This document shows, in pieces, positions 6,072 to 7,872 of a stretch of 7,872 nucleotides of DNA. The notes below the pieces were generated by a model. That model was not told the DNA's origin. It did no database searches and was given only the letters and a program-made list of their open reading frames with translations. The DNA is from Deltaproteobacteria bacterium (GTDB lineage: Bacteria; Desulfobacterota; DSM-4660; Desulfatiglandales; HGW-15), in the NCBI GenBank assembly GCA_030671095.1, contig DAOVAK010000104.1, positions 1 to 7,872 of the forward strand, in the 5' to 3' direction. The stretch's first letter is position 1; every line of letters begins with the position of its first letter. A program made the position numbers and the translations under genes.

Positions 6072-7019
6072 TCATTTCCATTGCTCCAACATCCTGGCCA
6101 TAATTGTCCTGATTCCCTGGTCGGATTTTTCTTTTGGGGCTATTTTTAGGAGAATATCAAGAAAGGCCTGGGCGGACGGGGAAAGGTATTGATTTTTAAG
6201 ATAGGCTATACTTACATCCAGGAATATCCGTTGGCCTTTAATGGGGACAGTGACAAGCTTTTTTTCCTGGAGTTCAACCGCCGCGGCTTCTTTTACTATA
6301 AAAGAGACACCGTCTCCTCTCTGGACGAGCTGTTTGATAAACTCCGCATTGCTCGTTTCTATCAAGATCTCTGGTGAGATGCCATTATCATCAAATGACG
6401 CAATGACCAGTTTTCTCGTCGCAGATCCTCTCTCCTTTATAATGAGCGGTTCTCCCGCCAATTCGGCAAGGGTGATATATCTCTTCCTTGCCAGGGGGTG
6501 TTCCGGCGCTAGTATCAGGACCAGTTCCTCCCGGCTGAAAGGAATAAAACAGATATCAGGATTATCTTCGACCTTGGCTATGACTGCCACCTCATTCTTA
6601 AAATCAAGCAGGCTATGAATTATGTCCAAAGAACTACCTTCATCCAGATGGATCTTGATATGAGGGTAGGCATCTCGAAAGCTGGTGATCAGAAAGGGCA
6701 TAAAATATCGGGCATAGCTCTTTGAGGTCCCCAGGCGCAGCATACCCCTCTTCAGCTCCTTCAGGTCATCGATTAGGTCTTCAATCTCTTTTTCATATTC
6801 AAAAACCTTTGCCGCATAATCATAAAGGGTTTTTCCTTCATCGGTCAGAAAGATTCTTCGGCCCTTTTTTTTGAAGAGCTTTAGATTGCATGAATCTTCA
6901 AGGAGTTTTATCTGGGCGGTGACGGCTGGCTGTGTAATGTAGAGCTTCTCCGCCGCCCTAGTACAACTTAGATATCTTGCAGTCTGACAAAATACTCTGA
7001 GCCGATTGAAATTGAGCAT
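6072..7019 (-). CDS. LysR-type transcriptional regulator
   Basis: This encodes a 315-residue protein, standard length for the family. The N-terminal winged helix-turn-helix spans about residues 1-60: LRVFCQTARYLSCTRAAEKL, then TQPAVTAQIKLLE (29-41) as the recognition helix, and LFKKKGRRIFLTDEG (49-63) as the wing. A linker helix rich in D/E/K (about 70-90) precedes GMLRLGTSKSYARYFMP, the start of the periplasmic-binding-protein-like effector domain (about 91-300), with LILAPEHPLA and GDGVSFIVKEAA at typical places. Effector and targets are unknown; the fold fits CysB/CbbR-like regulators. The ATG has AGGGG about 5 nt upstream (7025-7029). It reads the same way as the flavoprotein unit downstream and away from the operator-like region at 7179-7230, which suggests autoregulation plus control of a rightward transcript. 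Confidence 0.94.
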   Translation of the reverse strand: MLNFNRLRVFCQTARYLSCTRAAEKLYITQPAVTAQIKLLEDSCNLKLFKKKGRRIFLTDEGKTLYDYAAKVFEYEKEIEDLIDDLKELKRGMLRLGTSKSYARYFMPFLITSFRDAYPHIKIHLDEGSSLDIIHSLLDFKNEVAVIAKVEDNPDICFIPFSREELVLILAPEHPLARKRYITLAELAGEPLIIKERGSATRKLVIASFDDNGISPEILIETSNAEFIKQLVQRGDGVSFIVKEAAAVELQEKKLVTVPIKGQRIFLDVSIAYLKNQYLSPSAQAFLDILLKIAPKEKSDQGIRTIMARMLEQWK

Positions 7020-7056
7020 GGAAGCCCCTCTCTCCCTTTACCTCCTCCCCAAAAAG

Positions 7057-7140
7057 ACTGTGTAGTCATGCATTCAAGCCGTCATTCCGGCCAAGTCCCG
7101 CGGCGCGGGACTTGACTGCCGTGACGAGTTACGACACAGT
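7057..7140. repeat. Palindromic REP/MITE-like element in the lysR leader
   Basis: Nested complementary arms run through the element: ACTGTGT (7057-7063) with ACACAGT (7134-7140), CGTCA (7080-7084) with TGACG (7122-7126), CGGC (7088-7091) with GCCG (7118-7121), and a perfect 10-bp core CAAGTCCCGC (7092-7101) with GCGGGACTTG (7105-7114) closing on a GGC loop. The GTCATTCCGG start resembles widespread proteobacterial REP sequences. Its GC-rich core contrasts with the AT-rich surroundings. The terminal 7-bp inverted repeats suggest a small mobilised element, but no clear target duplication is seen. Confidence 0.7.
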
Positions 7141-7178
7141 GCCAAAGGGGAGAAGTCGTTTATGGTGGATGCCTAAAT

Positions 7179-7230
7179 AAATTTTATGGATGAAAGCGAA
7201 TCATAAGAAAATTTTATGGATACCATAAAA
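7179..7230. promoter_or_regulatory. LysR-type operator: dyad plus direct repeat
   Basis: TTTTATGG-ATA-CCATAAAA (7212-7230) is a perfect 8-bp dyad containing T-N11-A (T7215, A7227), the hallmark of LysR-family binding sites. The 13-mer AAATTTTATGGAT occurs at 7179-7191 and again at 7209-7221, 30 bp apart, so the left half-site is repeated close to three helical turns away on the lysR side. This dyad-plus-second-site arrangement between lysR and a divergent promoter is the classical layout for the family. Binding by the adjacent regulator is inferred. Confidence 0.6.
7181..7209 (-). promoter_or_regulatory. Candidate lysR promoter
   Basis: On the - strand, TTCTTA (7209-7204) and TAAAAT (7186-7181, 5 of 6 consensus) are 17 bp apart. 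The -35 match is poor, as is common for activated or autoregulated promoters. The two hexamers overlap the 13-bp direct repeat, so a regulator bound there would cover the promoter. Transcription would begin near 7174, giving a leader of about 155 nt that includes the palindromic element. Confidence 0.35.
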
Positions 7231-7239
7231 AAAATGGAA

Positions 7240-7268
7240 TTGACAGAATTTTTTTAATATTTAATTAT
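7240..7268 (+). promoter_or_regulatory. Candidate rightward promoter next to the LysR-type operator
   Basis: TTGACA (7240-7245, perfect -35) is followed by a 17-bp T-rich spacer and AATTAT (7263-7268, 4 of 6). The dyad centre at 7221 falls about 54 bp before the predicted start near 7275, where LysR-type activators usually bind. No recognisable gene follows on the + strand up to 7872. Confidence 0.45.
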
Positions 7269-7307
7269 GCTTAAGGCGAAAAAATGGCTCCGGTTCGTTT
7301 CGCATTT

Positions 7308-7395
7308 GGAGTGATGGAACATGGGAGTATTGGAGTAATGGGTGAGAGTAAGAAGATCCCAATCTTAATTTTAGGTTTTCCTTTCCAATATTCCC
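7308..7395. repeat. Dispersed inverted-repeat element, copy 2
   Basis: Octamers GGAGTGAT (7308-7315), GGAGTATT (7324-7331) and GGAGTAAT (7332-7339) form the left side. GGGAGTATTGG (7323-7333) pairs with CCAATATTCCC (7385-7395) through 11 positions including one G-U. The spacer is 51 bp and contains AATCTTA followed by T-rich sequence, as in copy 1. An inner AAGAT-CCCA-ATCTT stem (7353-7366) is specific to this copy. TTGGAA (7388-7383) and TAAGAT (7367-7362) occur on the - strand with 15-bp spacing. Confidence 0.65.
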
Positions 7396-7782
7396 TTGGC
7401 GCCGCAGTGATATCTAGACCGAAATAAGGCCTATTATTTCATTCACTTGTGGCTAGCGTTTCCTTTGCCGGGTTGACCTGGCCATCCTGGAATCCAACCT
7501 TTTTCTGTTTTTCAACAGAGAGCCAAAATGGGATTTCATATTGCAACTTCCTTCTCAGACATGTCTTATTTATTAAAACCTTTCTTTTTGCGTCTTTTCA
7601 TTAGTGTTTCCGGGTTAATCAAAATTCTTTAACAAATTAAACAACTTAAACTTCCATGACTTGCTCACAGTGTTGAACTCTTTACTCAACTAAGTCCTTC
7701 ATAACCCGAAGGAATGCTGAAAGAATGGAAGACAGGATGGCAAGAGGACGAGAATAGTATGATCAGTCTTTTCTCTTCCTTT

Positions 7783-7795
7783 GGCCCATCACTCC
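7783..7795 (-). repeat. Single inverted octamer with GGCC flank
   Basis: On the - strand the sequence GGAGTGAT is followed by GGGCC, almost identical to the end of the inverted array at 5963-5974. It may be a fragment or the far end of an element whose other end is copy 2. Alone it would be unremarkable. Confidence 0.3.
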
Positions 7796-7872
7796 AGTGC
7801 AGCCGTCGTAACTGCGGGACGGAGTGAAGCGGAGCTGAGTTGGTCTAGTTATCTTCCACTTAACCTTTAACC

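Larger units (their letters stand above)
7020..7872. other. 853-bp gene-free region upstream of lysR, to window edge
   Basis: From left to right this holds the lysR leader with the palindromic element, the LysR-type operator with two divergent promoter-like sequences, repeat copy 2, and a 475-bp AT-rich tail (7396-7872) without a convincing gene. In the tail I see only small items. They are a TCTGTT-TTTC-AACAGA stem (7504-7519), a 10-bp palindrome AGACATGTCT (7557-7566), a 34-codon frame (7528-7632) without a good ribosome binding site, and one inverted octamer near 7788. The 9-mer GTCGTAACT at 7805-7813 is also found inverted at 7127-7135, in the palindromic element. Decayed genes or an RNA gene cannot be excluded. 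Confidence 0.55.

Noticed and set aside
7128..7150. Possible sigma-54 promoter (TGGCAC on the - strand)
   Set aside because: The -12 position reads CGTAA instead of a TTGC-type element, and TGGCAC here belongs to the end of the palindromic element.
7284..7427. 47-codon + strand frame directly after the rightward promoter-like sequence
   Set aside because: It runs straight through repeat copy 2, so its composition is explained by the repeat. The only upstream purine site is AAGG at 7273-7276, and the peptide resembles spurious repeat-derived translations.
7528..7632. 34-codon + strand frame with a hydrophobic C-terminus
   Set aside because: It has no good ribosome binding site, no recognisable similarity and an AT-rich composition that makes chance frames likely. 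It could be a tiny membrane peptide but nothing supports that.

Overview
The window looks like chromosomal DNA of an anaerobic bacterium of moderate GC content, most likely a deltaproteobacterium in the broad sense (Desulfobacterota). This is an inference from gene types: a cytoplasmic molybdopterin/tungstopterin oxidoreductase with an N-terminal [4Fe-4S] motif, a geranylgeranyl-reductase-type flavoprotein, a secreted DUF151-PDZ protein, an oxalate/formate-antiporter-like MFS carrier, and intergenic repeats built on a GGAGTNNT octamer. I remember such repeats from that group. No rRNA, tRNA, phage, IS transposase or CRISPR array is visible.

Layout. On the + strand, positions 10-255 encode a small helix-turn-helix-like protein whose frame is open to the window edge. 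It is followed after 53 bp by a 678-residue MopB-family oxidoreductase (309-2345). A 110-bp convergent gap separates these from a block on the - strand. Read in its own direction, that block is: a LysR-type regulator (7019-6072), a 335-bp repeat-containing gap, an FAD-dependent geranylgeranyl-reductase-family protein (5736-4636, TTG start), after 26 bp a signal-bearing bifunctional-nuclease-domain/PDZ protein (4609-3785), and after 99 bp an MFS transporter (3685-2456). The last three may form one transcription unit. The rightmost 853 bp (7020-7872) contain no convincing gene but are rich in structure.

Non-coding structure. Two diverged copies of one imperfect inverted repeat lie upstream of the flavoprotein gene (5787-5865) and upstream of the lysR gene (7308-7395). 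Each has 10-bp arms about 50 bp apart, GGAGTNNT octamers on the left side and an AATCTTA/T-rich loop. Further octamers occur in opposite orientation at 5965-5990 and 7788-7795. A second, unrelated palindromic element (7057-7140) lies in the probable lysR leader. Between them is a textbook-looking LysR-type operator (8-bp perfect dyad with T-N11-A, 7212-7230), a 13-bp direct repeat and two divergent promoter-like sequences. The rightward promoter has no recognisable gene downstream inside the window.

How the parts may work together is uncertain. The oxidoreductase has no electron-transfer partner in view. The flavoprotein, envelope protein and transporter form a same-strand set whose common purpose cannot be read from sequence. 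The regulator most probably controls itself and whatever is, or was, transcribed rightwards from about 7275. No obvious new defence or mobile system is present. The points most worth pursuing are the DUF151-PDZ fusion, the two repeat families with promoter-like content, the orphan LysR-type promoter and the variant active-site surroundings of the oxidoreductase.
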